64,000 nt of DNA from Chloroflexota bacterium (GTDB lineage Bacteria > Chloroflexota > Anaerolineae > Aggregatilineales > Phototrophicaceae), in the NCBI GenBank assembly GCA_020161935.1, contig JAIUNI010000006.1:1-64000 (forward strand). Direction: 5' to 3'. The notes under the pieces were generated by a model that searched no databases, was not told where the DNA came from, and saw only the letters and a program-made list of their open reading frames with translations. The position numbers and the translations under genes are program-made. Shown here piece after piece: positions 43,458 through 51,945 of this stretch. Within the stretch, counting starts at the first letter, position 1; every line of letters begins with the position of its first letter.

Positions 43458-44666
43458 GTGTTTAAACAACGCTCTCGTCACCTCCAGCACCTTTCGGCCT
43501 TTGCGGTCATGTCGATACTGGTTTTTGTCGGAGCAGCTCACGCTCAGACCGCACCGGAAACACTGCGCGTTGTTGGGTATTACACCTCATGGTCGATCTT
43601 CGCGCCGCAGTATGATGTCACGCAGATTCCCGCCGCCCAACTCACACATCTCAATTACGCTTTCGCCAACATTTCTGAAAGTGGTGAATGTGCGCTCGGT
43701 GATGAATATGCCGATACGCAGTATCCCTACGTGGATGGTTCACTTGGCAATATGGGGGCGCTGGTCAGCCTGAAAGCGGCGAACCCGCACCTGCGAACCT
43801 TGATTTCCATTGGCGGCTACACATGGTCAGGGCGCTTTTCAGACGTGGCGACAACCGCCGAAGCACGACAGCATTTCGCCGAGTCGTGTGTTCAGTTTAT
43901 GCTCGACCACGGCTTTGACGGCCTCGATCTTGACTGGGAATTTCCGGTTGGTGGCGGCGCGGCAGGCAACAGCGAACGACCGGAAGATGGCGACAACTTC
44001 ATTCTGCTCCTGCAAGCCCTTCGCGATCAGCTTTCGACCCTGCGAAATGCCAAAGGCGAGCCGTACCTGCTCACAATTGCCGCCGGAAACGACAGCGCCC
44101 AACTCGCGCTCGATTGGTCGCGCATCCATCCCCTGCTCGACTGGATCAACGTCATGACCTATGACATGCACGGGATGCAGGACGGCACAACCGGCCTCAA
44201 CGCACCGCTTTATGATGATCCTAATTACCCGAATAAACCCAGTATCGACCGCACCATTACCAGCTTACTCGCGCTCAATATTCCGCCCGACAAATTGGTA
44301 CTCGGTGTGCCGTTCTATGGTGTCGGCTGGTCAGGCGTAGAAAGCACGAACGCCGGACTCTACCAATCCTTTGCGCGATTAGCGGATGGGTCACTTGGTC
44401 TAGGGTATTTTGATTACGATGGTGTAAGCTCGCTACCAACCGGTTATTTAACCTACTGGAATGATGCCGCCCAAGCGCCGTGGTTATACGATGCAGCTAC
44501 AGGCACATTCATTAGTTTCGAGAACGACGCTTCGCTCAAGGCGAAAGTGGCCTACACTCATGAACATCATTTAGGCGGTGTGATGATCTGGGATATGAGC
44601 ATGGATGATGACAAACATAATTTGATGAATGCGATCACTGCTGTGATACATGGAAGCAATCCTTAA
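43458..44666 (+). CDS. secreted GH18 glycoside hydrolase (chitinase-like)
   Basis: A 402-residue exported enzyme. The signal peptide ends GAAHA|QTAP. The GH18 barrel starts RVVGYYTSWSIF; the catalytic motif DxxDxDxE is DGLDLDWEFP (about residues 152-161), the SxGG strand is ISIGGYTWS, and LDWINVMTYDMHG and GVMIWDMSMDD complete the active-site set. It should hydrolyse chitin or N-acetylglucosamine-containing glycans such as fungal or bacterial cell wall material. Starts with GTG at 43458. Confidence 0.93.
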   Translation: MFKQRSRHLQHLSAFAVMSILVFVGAAHAQTAPETLRVVGYYTSWSIFAPQYDVTQIPAAQLTHLNYAFANISESGECALGDEYADTQYPYVDGSLGNMGALVSLKAANPHLRTLISIGGYTWSGRFSDVATTAEARQHFAESCVQFMLDHGFDGLDLDWEFPVGGGAAGNSERPEDGDNFILLLQALRDQLSTLRNAKGEPYLLTIAAGNDSAQLALDWSRIHPLLDWINVMTYDMHGMQDGTTGLNAPLYDDPNYPNKPSIDRTITSLLALNIPPDKLVLGVPFYGVGWSGVESTNAGLYQSFARLADGSLGLGYFDYDGVSSLPTGYLTYWNDAAQAPWLYDAATGTFISFENDASLKAKVAYTHEHHLGGVMIWDMSMDDDKHNLMNAITAVIHGSNP

Positions 44667-44737
44667 ATGGTCTGCACAATTTTGAAGCTGCGCTAGAATT
44701 AAGAAGTATCTAACTTTTCAAAGAAGCTGAAACGCTT

Positions 44738-47008
44738 ATGACAACTGTCACTTCCACGGGAACGACACCTACAACACTGACCACCACCGAAAAAATTCGC
44801 CGTCTTAAGTGGAATACCGCACTCGGCGCAATCAACAATGTGTTCGGGCAACTGACCTATTTCGGCCCCGCGTTCGTCTTGTTCCTTAGCCAACTGCAAC
44901 TGTCCAACACACAAATCGGCTTTTTACTCTCCCTCATTCCCTTTACTGGTTTGGTGGCGCTGTTCGTCGCACCGGCTGCTGCCCGTAACGGTTATAAACG
45001 TACTTATGTGACCTTCTTCGGCGTTCGCAAAATTATCACGGCGGGGCTGCTGCTGGTGCCGTTCATTATGAATCAATTCGGCGTGAATGCCGTGTTTATT
45101 TATGTGACGTTGATTATGGGCGGATTTGCCATCTGCCGCTCGGTTTCGGAAACAGCGTACTTCCCGTGGGCGCAGGAATTTATTCCGAACACCATTCGCG
45201 GGCGCTATACTTCGATCAACGACATTATGTCGCGCTTCACAGGTATCGCTTCCATCGCGCTCGGCAGCTTCATTCTTGGCCTCTCGACCGGCCTTGACCG
45301 TTTTATGCTGATGTTCATCATCGCGCTGGTTTTTGGGGCGGTGTCGGTCTGGTGTGCGACCCACATCCCCGGCGGCGCACCGATGCGAGCCAGCGGCGGC
45401 GCGGGCGATATGTCGTACAGGCACATGCTGAATGTGTTGAAGGATAGAAATTTTACGACCTACATGGCCGGGTTAATCGTCCTGATTATCGCCGTCACAC
45501 CGATGGGTTCGTTCTTGCCGCTGTATATGACCGAGCAAATTGGCTTGCCGGACAGCTTGGTGGTGCTGCTGCAAATCGGCTTGTTGGTTGGCGGGTTATC
45601 ATCCACCTATCTCTTTGGTTGGGCGGCTGACCGTTACGGCAGCAAACCCGTTATGATGGTCGGCCTCTACGTTAAAATCTTCCTGCCTTTGGCGTGGATG
45701 CTCATGCCGCGCCACTCGCCCCTCAGTCTGCCTGCCGCGCTCCTCATCGCGTTGGTCAACGGTGCGTCGGACATCGCGTGGGCGATTGGTTCCGGTCGCC
45801 TGTTGTATGTGAAGGTCGTTCCGCTCGAAAAACGCGGCGAGTATATGGCAGTCTACTACGCGGCGGTTGGCCTCATCGGCGGCCTCAGCCAGTTCGGCGG
45901 CGGTGGTGCGCTGGACTTGACACGCGGCCTTTCCGGTCAATTCCTGTTCTTCACGATTGACCCGTTCTTCCCGCTGTTCGTTTTCGGCCTTGTGCTGACG
46001 GCTGTGGCTGTCTACCTGTTCAGCCGCGTGCAGGCCGATAGTAATGTTAGCGTTGGCGACTTCGCGAGTTTGTTTGTTCACGGCAATCCGGTCGTCGCGC
46101 TGGAAACCTTAGTGCGTTACTACCGCGCCCGTGATGAGAAAGAAACGGTTGCCGTTACTGAGCGCATGGCGAAAACCAAGAGTCCGCTGGCGGTCGATGA
46201 ACTGTTGGAAGCCCTTAAAGACCCGCGTTTCAATGTGCGCTTCGAGGCGATCATCTCGATTGCCCATATGGACTCCGATCCACGATTGGTACGCGCCCTG
46301 TGCGAATTTATCGAAGGTACAGAACTCTCGCTGAGTGTGATCGCGGCATGGGCATTGGGGCGCATTGGCGATAAAGAAGCCATCCCTTCGCTGCGGCATG
46401 GTTTGGATTCACCTTATCGTTCCATTCAGGCACATTCGGCGCGGGCGCTCGGTACATTAGGCGATCATGAAACGGCGCAACTGCTGCTGAGTCGGCTGCG
46501 AACCGAGGAAGATCGCGGGCTGCGAATTGCCTATTCATCGGCGCTGGGCAACCTGCGTTTAACTGAAGCCATCCCGACGATATTCGAAATTTTGGAACAT
46601 ACGGGTAACGAAGGCGCACGACTGGAACTCGCGCTCGCACTGGCGCGTACTATCGGTCATGAGCATCATTTCATCCGCCTCATCCGCGAAATGCGCCACG
46701 ATAAGGGGACTGCCCTTTCGCAAATGGTGAGTGTCATCCAGCGGCGGCTGCGACTGCAAGAACAAGACCCTGAAACGCACCAGTTAATGACGACCACTGC
46801 CGAAGTCTTCGCCATGAATAACCACGAAGAAGGCACACTGTTACTGACGCGCGTCATCAACCAACTGCCGCCCGATTTGCACATGCCGGAGAGCCGGAGC
46901 ATTATGCTGGAATGTGCCAAGCAGCTTGAACTGTGCAAAACGGATCACGCGGAGTATCTGATATTGGCACTGCACGCGATGGGTGTTGGGGTAAAAGAGG
47001 AAGAGTAA
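44738..47008 (+). CDS. MFS transporter fused to C-terminal HEAT repeats
   Basis: A 756-residue protein. Residues about 25-440 form a 12-segment major facilitator superfamily domain (VFGQLTYFGPAFVLFLS, PWAQEFIPNTIRGRYTSIND, GLSSTYLFGWAADRYGSKPV). Residues about 455-740 are cytoplasmic HEAT/PBS-lyase-like repeats, e.g. DPRFNVRFEAIISIAHMD, SLSVIAAWALGRIGDKEAIP and SIQAHSARALGTLGDHETA. MFS proteins rarely carry such a tail; it could bind a partner or gate transport. Substrate unknown. A clear terminator overlaps the stop. Confidence 0.9.
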   Translation: MTTVTSTGTTPTTLTTTEKIRRLKWNTALGAINNVFGQLTYFGPAFVLFLSQLQLSNTQIGFLLSLIPFTGLVALFVAPAAARNGYKRTYVTFFGVRKIITAGLLLVPFIMNQFGVNAVFIYVTLIMGGFAICRSVSETAYFPWAQEFIPNTIRGRYTSINDIMSRFTGIASIALGSFILGLSTGLDRFMLMFIIALVFGAVSVWCATHIPGGAPMRASGGAGDMSYRHMLNVLKDRNFTTYMAGLIVLIIAVTPMGSFLPLYMTEQIGLPDSLVVLLQIGLLVGGLSSTYLFGWAADRYGSKPVMMVGLYVKIFLPLAWMLMPRHSPLSLPAALLIALVNGASDIAWAIGSGRLLYVKVVPLEKRGEYMAVYYAAVGLIGGLSQFGGGGALDLTRGLSGQFLFFTIDPFFPLFVFGLVLTAVAVYLFSRVQADSNVSVGDFASLFVHGNPVVALETLVRYYRARDEKETVAVTERMAKTKSPLAVDELLEALKDPRFNVRFEAIISIAHMDSDPRLVRALCEFIEGTELSLSVIAAWALGRIGDKEAIPSLRHGLDSPYRSIQAHSARALGTLGDHETAQLLLSRLRTEEDRGLRIAYSSALGNLRLTEAIPTIFEILEHTGNEGARLELALALARTIGHEHHFIRLIREMRHDKGTALSQMVSVIQRRLRLQEQDPETHQLMTTTAEVFAMNNHEEGTLLLTRVINQLPPDLHMPESRSIMLECAKQLELCKTDHAEYLILALHAMGVGVKEEE

Positions 47009-47023
47009 GTTTACTCTTCCTTT
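46999..47023 (+). terminator. terminator overlapping the MFS-HEAT stop codon
   Basis: GGAAGAGTAA-GT-TTACTCTTCC, a perfect 10-bp stem, then TTT. The TAA stop codon (47006-47008) is part of the stem. Confidence 0.75.
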
Positions 47024-47104
47024 CCGCCAGCACCTTCATTTAATTTTTTAGCTGAATCATATACAATAATGACAAATACTTATAGCTTTTTAAGGGGTGT
47101 CATC

Positions 47105-47503
47105 ATGCCCATAGATATTGATTGGAAAGGCAATCGTAAAAATATCCTCTTAGTGACATTTCCCCCGCGTTGGAATTGGGACGAATTTAAGGACGCGACT
47201 GAACAAACCGCCTTCCTACTCGCGCAGGTCCAACACACGACTGATATTATCCTCGACCTCAAAAATAGTTCTATTCCCGTATCCGGCTCGCCATTTGAAG
47301 CGGGAAATGCCTTTTTTAAAGCCATGCCCGCTAATCGGGGGGTGATTATTGTGGTCACCAATACCTTCATACGGTCGCTGGCTTCGATTTTCAGAACCAT
47401 TGACCGTGAGTTTGGGGACGCGCTCTATCCCGTCAATTCGCTTGACGAGGCGTACAGCGTGGCTGAAACGCAGCAGTCACGCCGCGCGGCGGGTCAAATC
47501 TAG
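47105..47503 (+). CDS. small STAS-like protein
   Basis: A 132-residue soluble alpha/beta protein. The order of strands and helices (NILLVTFPPRWNWDEFKDA, DIILDLKNSSIPV, NRGVIIVVTNTFIRSLASIF) resembles SpoIIAA-like or STAS domains that take part in signalling, but the family was not firmly recognised. ATG 47105 has AAGGGGTG upstream and is preferred to an in-frame ATG at 47069. Its stop and that of the convergent photolyase share the palindrome CTAG at 47500-47503. Confidence 0.6.
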   Translation: MPIDIDWKGNRKNILLVTFPPRWNWDEFKDATEQTAFLLAQVQHTTDIILDLKNSSIPVSGSPFEAGNAFFKAMPANRGVIIVVTNTFIRSLASIFRTIDREFGDALYPVNSLDEAYSVAETQQSRRAAGQI

Positions 47504-48975
47504 CTCGCTGCTTGCTTACGAACCGCTTTAAACGCGGCCAACGTTCGTTCCCGCGCCAGCGTCCGCTCAACGATTGGCGCGGGATAGCCTTTTGGTGGTG
47601 TGGGCATCCGCCACGGTTCGTGAATGTATTTTGTTGGGACAGTTTCCAACTCCGGCAGCCAACGTTTGACATAGGCACCCTGCGGATCAAACTTCTCTCC
47701 TTGAGATACTGGGTTAAAAATACGGAAGTACGGCTGTGCGTCCGTTCCGGTTCCCGCTGACCACTGCCAACCGCCGTTATTCGCTGCGGGGTCGCCGTCA
47801 ATCAGCCAATCCATGAAGTACCGTTCGCCCTCGCGCCAGTCTATCAGCAGGTCTTTGGTTAAGAAGCTGGCGACAATCATACGGGCGCGGTTGGGCATCC
47901 ACCCCATCGTTTTTAGATGGCGCATCGCCGCGTCGATGATCGGAAAGCCGGTCATCCCTTCTTTCCACGCCGATAGATCCTCCGCATCGTAACGCCATTC
48001 CAGCTTGTCGTACTGCTGGCGAAAGCTGCCCTTCGCCACGTACGGGAAGTGATGCAAGATGTGCATATAAAATTCGCGCCACACCAGTTCACTTAACCAC
48101 GTTTCGACCGACACACGATGTTTCTCTTTCTTGGCCTCTTTTGCCGCCGCCTGCATCCCCCAATAGGCTTGACGCGGTGAAAGCATTCCGAAGCGCAGAT
48201 AAGGCGACAGAAACGACGACCCGATGTCGGTGTCATCGTTGGAAAGAGCCGCTAACTCGTTACGTCCGTCGGTGTAACGGTGTACGCGCTTTTCGAGAAA
48301 TCGATCCAGCCGCTTGCTCGCTTCCCGTTCGCTGGCTTTTGGCACCTCAATCGTGCCCGGTAATCCCAGATCATCGAACGATGGAACCCGTTCCAGAGGC
48401 AGCGGCCACTTGCTTTTCACTCGTGTTTCAACCGTATAGGATGCGATGACACCAGCAGAGAGGAATTGATCCTTCACCGGCATCTTAATTGACTCCGAAA
48501 TCGGTAGGGTCAGCCATACGCGCTTGAAGGGTGTGAAGACGGTATAAGGGTCGCCTGACTTCTTGAGTACGGAACCGGGTGGCAGCAGCAGCGCGTCATC
48601 ATAGGCATGAGTAGGTACGGATAAAACATCTTCTAACGCACGGTCGCGCATATAGGCAAACGGGGTGTAGTCGCGGTTGTAGTAAACAGCCCTTGCCTCA
48701 CTCGCCTTAACCAGTTTAGGCAGCAGTTCTCGCGGATCACCGTAACCCATCCACAATCGACTGCCCTTCTTTCGAAGTGTGTCATCCAGCGATTTGAGCG
48801 CTTGCAGCATGAAGGCCAGCCGTGGCAACCCAAGCCGTTTACTCTCGATCATTTTGGGATCAAAAATGAAAACGGGCAGTATGGGTGAACCTGAAGCCCC
48901 CGCAGCCGACAAAGCGAGGTTATCGTGCAAGCGCAAATCACGGCGGAACCAGTGGATTACAGGTGAGGTGGTCAT
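47500..48975 (-). CDS. phr: deoxyribodipyrimidine photolyase
   Basis: A 491-residue blue-light DNA repair enzyme of the cryptochrome/photolyase family, which splits cyclobutane pyrimidine dimers using FADH-. The N-terminal Rossmann antenna domain starts VIHWFRRDLRLHDN. The FAD-binding half contains LSPYLRFGMLSPRQ, ELVWREFYMHILHHFP, TGFPIIDAAMRHLKTMGWM and NNGGWQWSAGTGTDAQPYFR, the photolyase class I signatures. Start 48975 is chosen over 48990, which has no ribosome site. With uvsE and the CarH-like regulator it forms a light/UV theme. Confidence 0.95.
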   Translation of the reverse strand: MTTSPVIHWFRRDLRLHDNLALSAAGASGSPILPVFIFDPKMIESKRLGLPRLAFMLQALKSLDDTLRKKGSRLWMGYGDPRELLPKLVKASEARAVYYNRDYTPFAYMRDRALEDVLSVPTHAYDDALLLPPGSVLKKSGDPYTVFTPFKRVWLTLPISESIKMPVKDQFLSAGVIASYTVETRVKSKWPLPLERVPSFDDLGLPGTIEVPKASEREASKRLDRFLEKRVHRYTDGRNELAALSNDDTDIGSSFLSPYLRFGMLSPRQAYWGMQAAAKEAKKEKHRVSVETWLSELVWREFYMHILHHFPYVAKGSFRQQYDKLEWRYDAEDLSAWKEGMTGFPIIDAAMRHLKTMGWMPNRARMIVASFLTKDLLIDWREGERYFMDWLIDGDPAANNGGWQWSAGTGTDAQPYFRIFNPVSQGEKFDPQGAYVKRWLPELETVPTKYIHEPWRMPTPPKGYPAPIVERTLARERTLAAFKAVRKQAAS

Positions 48976-49130
48976 GTTAAATTTTTCCATGTGGTTACAA
49001 TAAATCGCGTAAAAGGCATCGGGTAAGTATAAATAGTTTCACCCAATCCGACACGCACCACCTATTTATTCCACGTACATGACCTCATTATTACCGCTAT
49101 AATGGTGGGGATAGAAATGAGGAACAGTGT

Positions 49131-49724
49131 ATGTCATCCCTACCAAAGCAGCGCTTTACTGAGGAAGAATATCTGGCCTTTGAACGCGCCAGCAGCGAAA
49201 AACATGAGCTGATCGACGGGGAAATTGTAGCGATGACCGGCGCGAGCGAACGCCACAATTTGATCATGGCGAGTACATTGGGCAGCTTATTGGGTCAGTC
49301 GCGTAAGAAGCCGTGCAAAGTGTATCCGAGTGATATGCGGGTTCGTATCTCACGCCGGCAGTATGCTTATCCTGATATAACTGTGGTGTGCGGGGCAAGC
49401 GTTTTAGCGGATGACGATTATCACGATACCCTTTTAAACCCGACACTGATTATTGAAGTGCTGTCGCCCTCGACCGAAGGGTATGATCGTGGGGATAAAT
49501 TCACCCTTTACCGCACGATACCTTCATTACAAGAATATGTTCTGATCGCCCAAAACCGTATCCAAATCGAACGTTTTGTTCGCCAGCCTGATGGACAATG
49601 GCTGTTGGCGGATATTAAATCGCTTGACAGCAGCCTCGAATTGAACTCGATTGGCTGTACCCTTTTAGCCGGTGACGTTTATGAACAAGTCTCTTTTGAA
49701 AATGTGGTCGACGATGAAACCTAA
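49131..49724 (+). CDS. Uma2 family protein (DUF820), second copy
   Basis: A 197-residue PD-(D/E)xK-fold protein. Conserved parts: FTEEEYLAFERASSEKHELI, DGEIVAMTGASERHN, YPDITVVCG (PD motif), TLIIEVLSPSTEGYDRGDK (E-x-L-S-P-S-T with the following basic residue) and LQEYVLI. This is the common subgroup with the E-V-L-S-P-S-T core and it differs strongly from the copy at 5539, so they are not recent duplicates. Role unknown. The next gene starts inside it. Confidence 0.88.
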   Translation: MSSLPKQRFTEEEYLAFERASSEKHELIDGEIVAMTGASERHNLIMASTLGSLLGQSRKKPCKVYPSDMRVRISRRQYAYPDITVVCGASVLADDDYHDTLLNPTLIIEVLSPSTEGYDRGDKFTLYRTIPSLQEYVLIAQNRIQIERFVRQPDGQWLLADIKSLDSSLELNSIGCTLLAGDVYEQVSFENVVDDET

Positions 49725-50418
49725 CCCGATGCGCCTCATCATGCTCTTTCTGTTCCTGCTTATCGTTAGCCCACTCGCCGCGCAGGAAGCAGTACCCTTA
49801 TCTACTAGCGGGGTGGATGTGGAAATTACCGCGAGTGATGGTAAGACCCTTTACGGCAGTTACTTTTCGGCGGAGGGTGATGCGAAGGCGGTAATCCTGC
49901 TGCATGAACTGTATACCAACCGCAGCAGTTGGACACCCCTCGTTCAACCGCTGCTGGATGCTGGCTTCAAAGTACTCGCTGTCGATTTGCGCGGCTACGG
50001 CAAAACCAAGGGCAAGATCAACTGGAAAACAGCCCAGCAAGATACGGTCGTGTGGGCCGATTGGTTGAAAGCACAGCCCGGTGTGCAGTCGGTTGAAACA
50101 GTCGGGTCAAGCATGGGCGCGAACCTCGCCCTAAACGGCTGCGCGGCCATTAGCGGCTGCTTGGGTGCGGTTGCCCTGTCACCGGGGTTGAATTACTTCG
50201 GCGTATCGACCACCGACGCGGTACAAGCGGGTTTTCCGGCGCTGATCGTTTACGCCGACCGTGACACCTACCCCAAAGATGACGTACCCCAAATGAAAGT
50301 ACTCGGCGGCGACCACATTGAACTGCTGGTTTACACAGGGCGTACGCACGGTGTCGGCCTATTCAAAGACCACGAAGAACTTGCCGGAACCATCGTGAAT
50401 TGGCTGGCAGGGAGGTAA
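49681..50418 (+). CDS. secreted alpha/beta hydrolase
   Basis: About 245 residues. A long signal peptide ends SPLAA|QEAV. The body is an alpha/beta hydrolase: VILLHELYTNRSSW with the oxyanion region, VLAVDLRGYGKTKG, the nucleophile elbow TVGSSMGANLAL (Ser in G-S-S-M-G), an acidic residue in ALIVYADRDTYP and a late His in RTHGVGLF. Probably an esterase or lipase. The start is uncertain among ATG codons at 49681, 49702 and 49714; 49681 has GGTGA upstream. Overlaps the end of the Uma2 gene by about 44 bases. Confidence 0.82.
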   Translation: MNKSLLKMWSTMKPNPMRLIMLFLFLLIVSPLAAQEAVPLSTSGVDVEITASDGKTLYGSYFSAEGDAKAVILLHELYTNRSSWTPLVQPLLDAGFKVLAVDLRGYGKTKGKINWKTAQQDTVVWADWLKAQPGVQSVETVGSSMGANLALNGCAAISGCLGAVALSPGLNYFGVSTTDAVQAGFPALIVYADRDTYPKDDVPQMKVLGGDHIELLVYTGRTHGVGLFKDHEELAGTIVNWLAGR

Positions 50419-50574
50419 ACAGCCTTGTCTACGACTCGAACGGTTGTCTGGCAGCGCATCGACAACGTTGGCTTAGAACACTTAACACTAACCGAACATG
50501 ATAGTGGTATGCATATTGACAGTGTTGTCATCGGTATGGAAAACAATACCCCTTTTCGCCTTCACTATTATATA

Positions 50575-51445
50575 ACCAGTGGTGCAGATTATAAAGAGAA
50601 ATCAGCAATACTGGTACGGAAGGGGTCGTCAGGATGAAGCTGACGATCCAGACCAATCAGGACGTTGAACATGGCAGCGGTGTAGGCGAGACGGGCTTGA
50701 AGATGATGGGCGGTACGGTGAAACATTTGCTTGGCACGACAGACAACCGTGAGCAAGGAAAAAGTGGTTTCAATGATCATACGCTCATTCCAAGTGCCTT
50801 TGAGGCACAATTTCAGATTGTCAGGAATACCCGCCTTACAACGAAAACCCAGATCCGTCAGCACCAAGCCATCGGCAGCCAACAACTCGACCAAGGGCAG
50901 AAAGTCTTGGTCACTGTGATTCATAGGCAACCAATGCCATCCAACGACCTGACCCATATGGTTGAGAACCCAGCACAATTTCAAACCAATCGACCAGCGC
51001 CCTTTATCGCGGTTCTTGGTACCGATTTGTTGTGCCGAGCGCCCTGCACGGATGGGAAACAGCAACTCAATCGGAAAACTGTCCATGACATTCAACAAAC
51101 TGGCCTCAGCCAACAACTGATCGGTGCGCGTTTCATGCCGCTTCAGTTGTCGCTGAAGCGCTGTCCGATCCGGCAATCCGCCAAACAATCCATCCCAATC
51201 CCGTTTCAGCCAGCGATAGAAGGCTCGAAAATAGCCTCCCTTCAACGTGAACAGGATGCCAATTGTGATCACCTCGCTGGGATACAATTTCGCATTCCGC
51301 TCTTTCGGCACGTTTCCCAATCCATCATCGACAGCACAAAAAATATGGATGATAATCGCTTCCGTCGTCATGAGTCACCTTCAATATGGCTTCACTACCT
51401 ATATTGTCCGTTTTTCTCATGACGATTTCAATTTGCACCACTGGT
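50575..51445 (-). mobile_element. IS982-like insertion sequence, 871 bp
   Basis: Ends are inverted repeats beginning ACCAGTGGTGCA (50575-50586 and complement at 51434-51445), extended with mismatches. TATATA flanks both ends (50569-50574 and 51446-51451), a probable 6-bp target duplication. One complete transposase frame on the minus strand. Confidence 0.88.
50589..51371 (-). CDS. DDE transposase, IS982-like
   Basis: A 260-residue transposase. The catalytic triad is likely Asp in NVMDSFPIELL (about 94), Asp in LVLTDLGFRC (about 173), and Glu in ERMIIETTFSLLT (about 201). The DSFPI and RxxIExxFS patterns fit the IS982 family, though typical members are nearer 290 residues; assignment to a neighbouring DDE family is possible. 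The frame is intact from ATG 51371. Inserted in the opposite orientation to the host gene. Confidence 0.85.
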   Translation of the reverse strand: MTTEAIIIHIFCAVDDGLGNVPKERNAKLYPSEVITIGILFTLKGGYFRAFYRWLKRDWDGLFGGLPDRTALQRQLKRHETRTDQLLAEASLLNVMDSFPIELLFPIRAGRSAQQIGTKNRDKGRWSIGLKLCWVLNHMGQVVGWHWLPMNHSDQDFLPLVELLAADGLVLTDLGFRCKAGIPDNLKLCLKGTWNERMIIETTFSLLTVVCRAKQMFHRTAHHLQARLAYTAAMFNVLIGLDRQLHPDDPFRTSIADFSL

Positions 51446-51864
51446 TATATAGGTTGCGACGCAAGCTATCGAGTTAAGCGGGTATATCTAGATTTGGATA
51501 GAGAAAAGACACTTCAGCTTTTCTCTGACGGCGAGGGAAATTGGTTTGACAATGCCAAACATCCCCTACCCCAGCTTGATGGCTGCATCGACATCGACAT
51601 CACCGCTACGCCTTTCACCAACACCTTGCCGATCCGAAGGCTGGCTTGGCAAGCGGGACAAAAGCGCACGCTTTCTATGGTGTATTTTCACATTCCAGAG
51701 TTGACCTTCGAGCGCGCCGAGCAGGAGTACACCTGCGTCGAACAAACAGACTCCAGCAGCATGTTCCAGTTCACCCAAACCGATTTCACCGCACGCATTA
51801 CCTTCGACAGCTATGGCTTCGTTCGCGACTACCCTGCCCTATTCAGACGTTTGTCATCATTTTC

Positions 51865-51893
51865 TTGACAACACAATTGAAAAAATTTATAAT
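51865..51893 (+). promoter_or_regulatory. consensus promoter of the second LacI-sugar operon
   Basis: TTGACA (51865-51870), exactly 17 bases, then TATAAT (51888-51893): a perfect sigma-70 type promoter. It begins inside the last codons of the disrupted DUF1089 gene. Confidence 0.85.
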
Positions 51894-51905
51894 ATCGACA
51901 AATTA

Positions 51906-51919
51906 TGGAAACGTTTCCA
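51906..51919 (+). promoter_or_regulatory. LacI-family operator
   Basis: Perfect 14-bp palindrome TGGAAACGTTTCCA, starting 12 bases after the -10 and covering the expected start site. The central CG with flanking half-sites is typical of LacI/GalR operators. Confidence 0.8.
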
Positions 51920-51945
51920 ATAAAGTTATTACGTGATCTAAAATA

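Larger units (their letters stand above)
50425..51868 (+). pseudogene. glycolipid-binding (DUF1089) gene split by an insertion sequence
   Basis: The 5' part (50425-50574, TTG start with GGAGG upstream) has RTVVWQRIDNVGLEHLTL and PFRLHYYI; the 3' part (51452-51868) continues GCDASYRVKRVYLDLDRE and DGCIDIDITATPFTNTLPIR, the conserved order of the putative glycolipid-binding (DUF1089) family. The 871-base IS plus one 6-base target copy is 877 bases; removing it restores one frame of about 188 codons, the family's usual size. The gene lies 6 bases after the hydrolase and would be its operon partner. As it stands it cannot make a full product. Confidence 0.88.

Noticed and set aside
50634..51422. 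Plus-strand frame across the IS982-like element
   Set aside because: It is the complement of the transposase and runs over the IS end.
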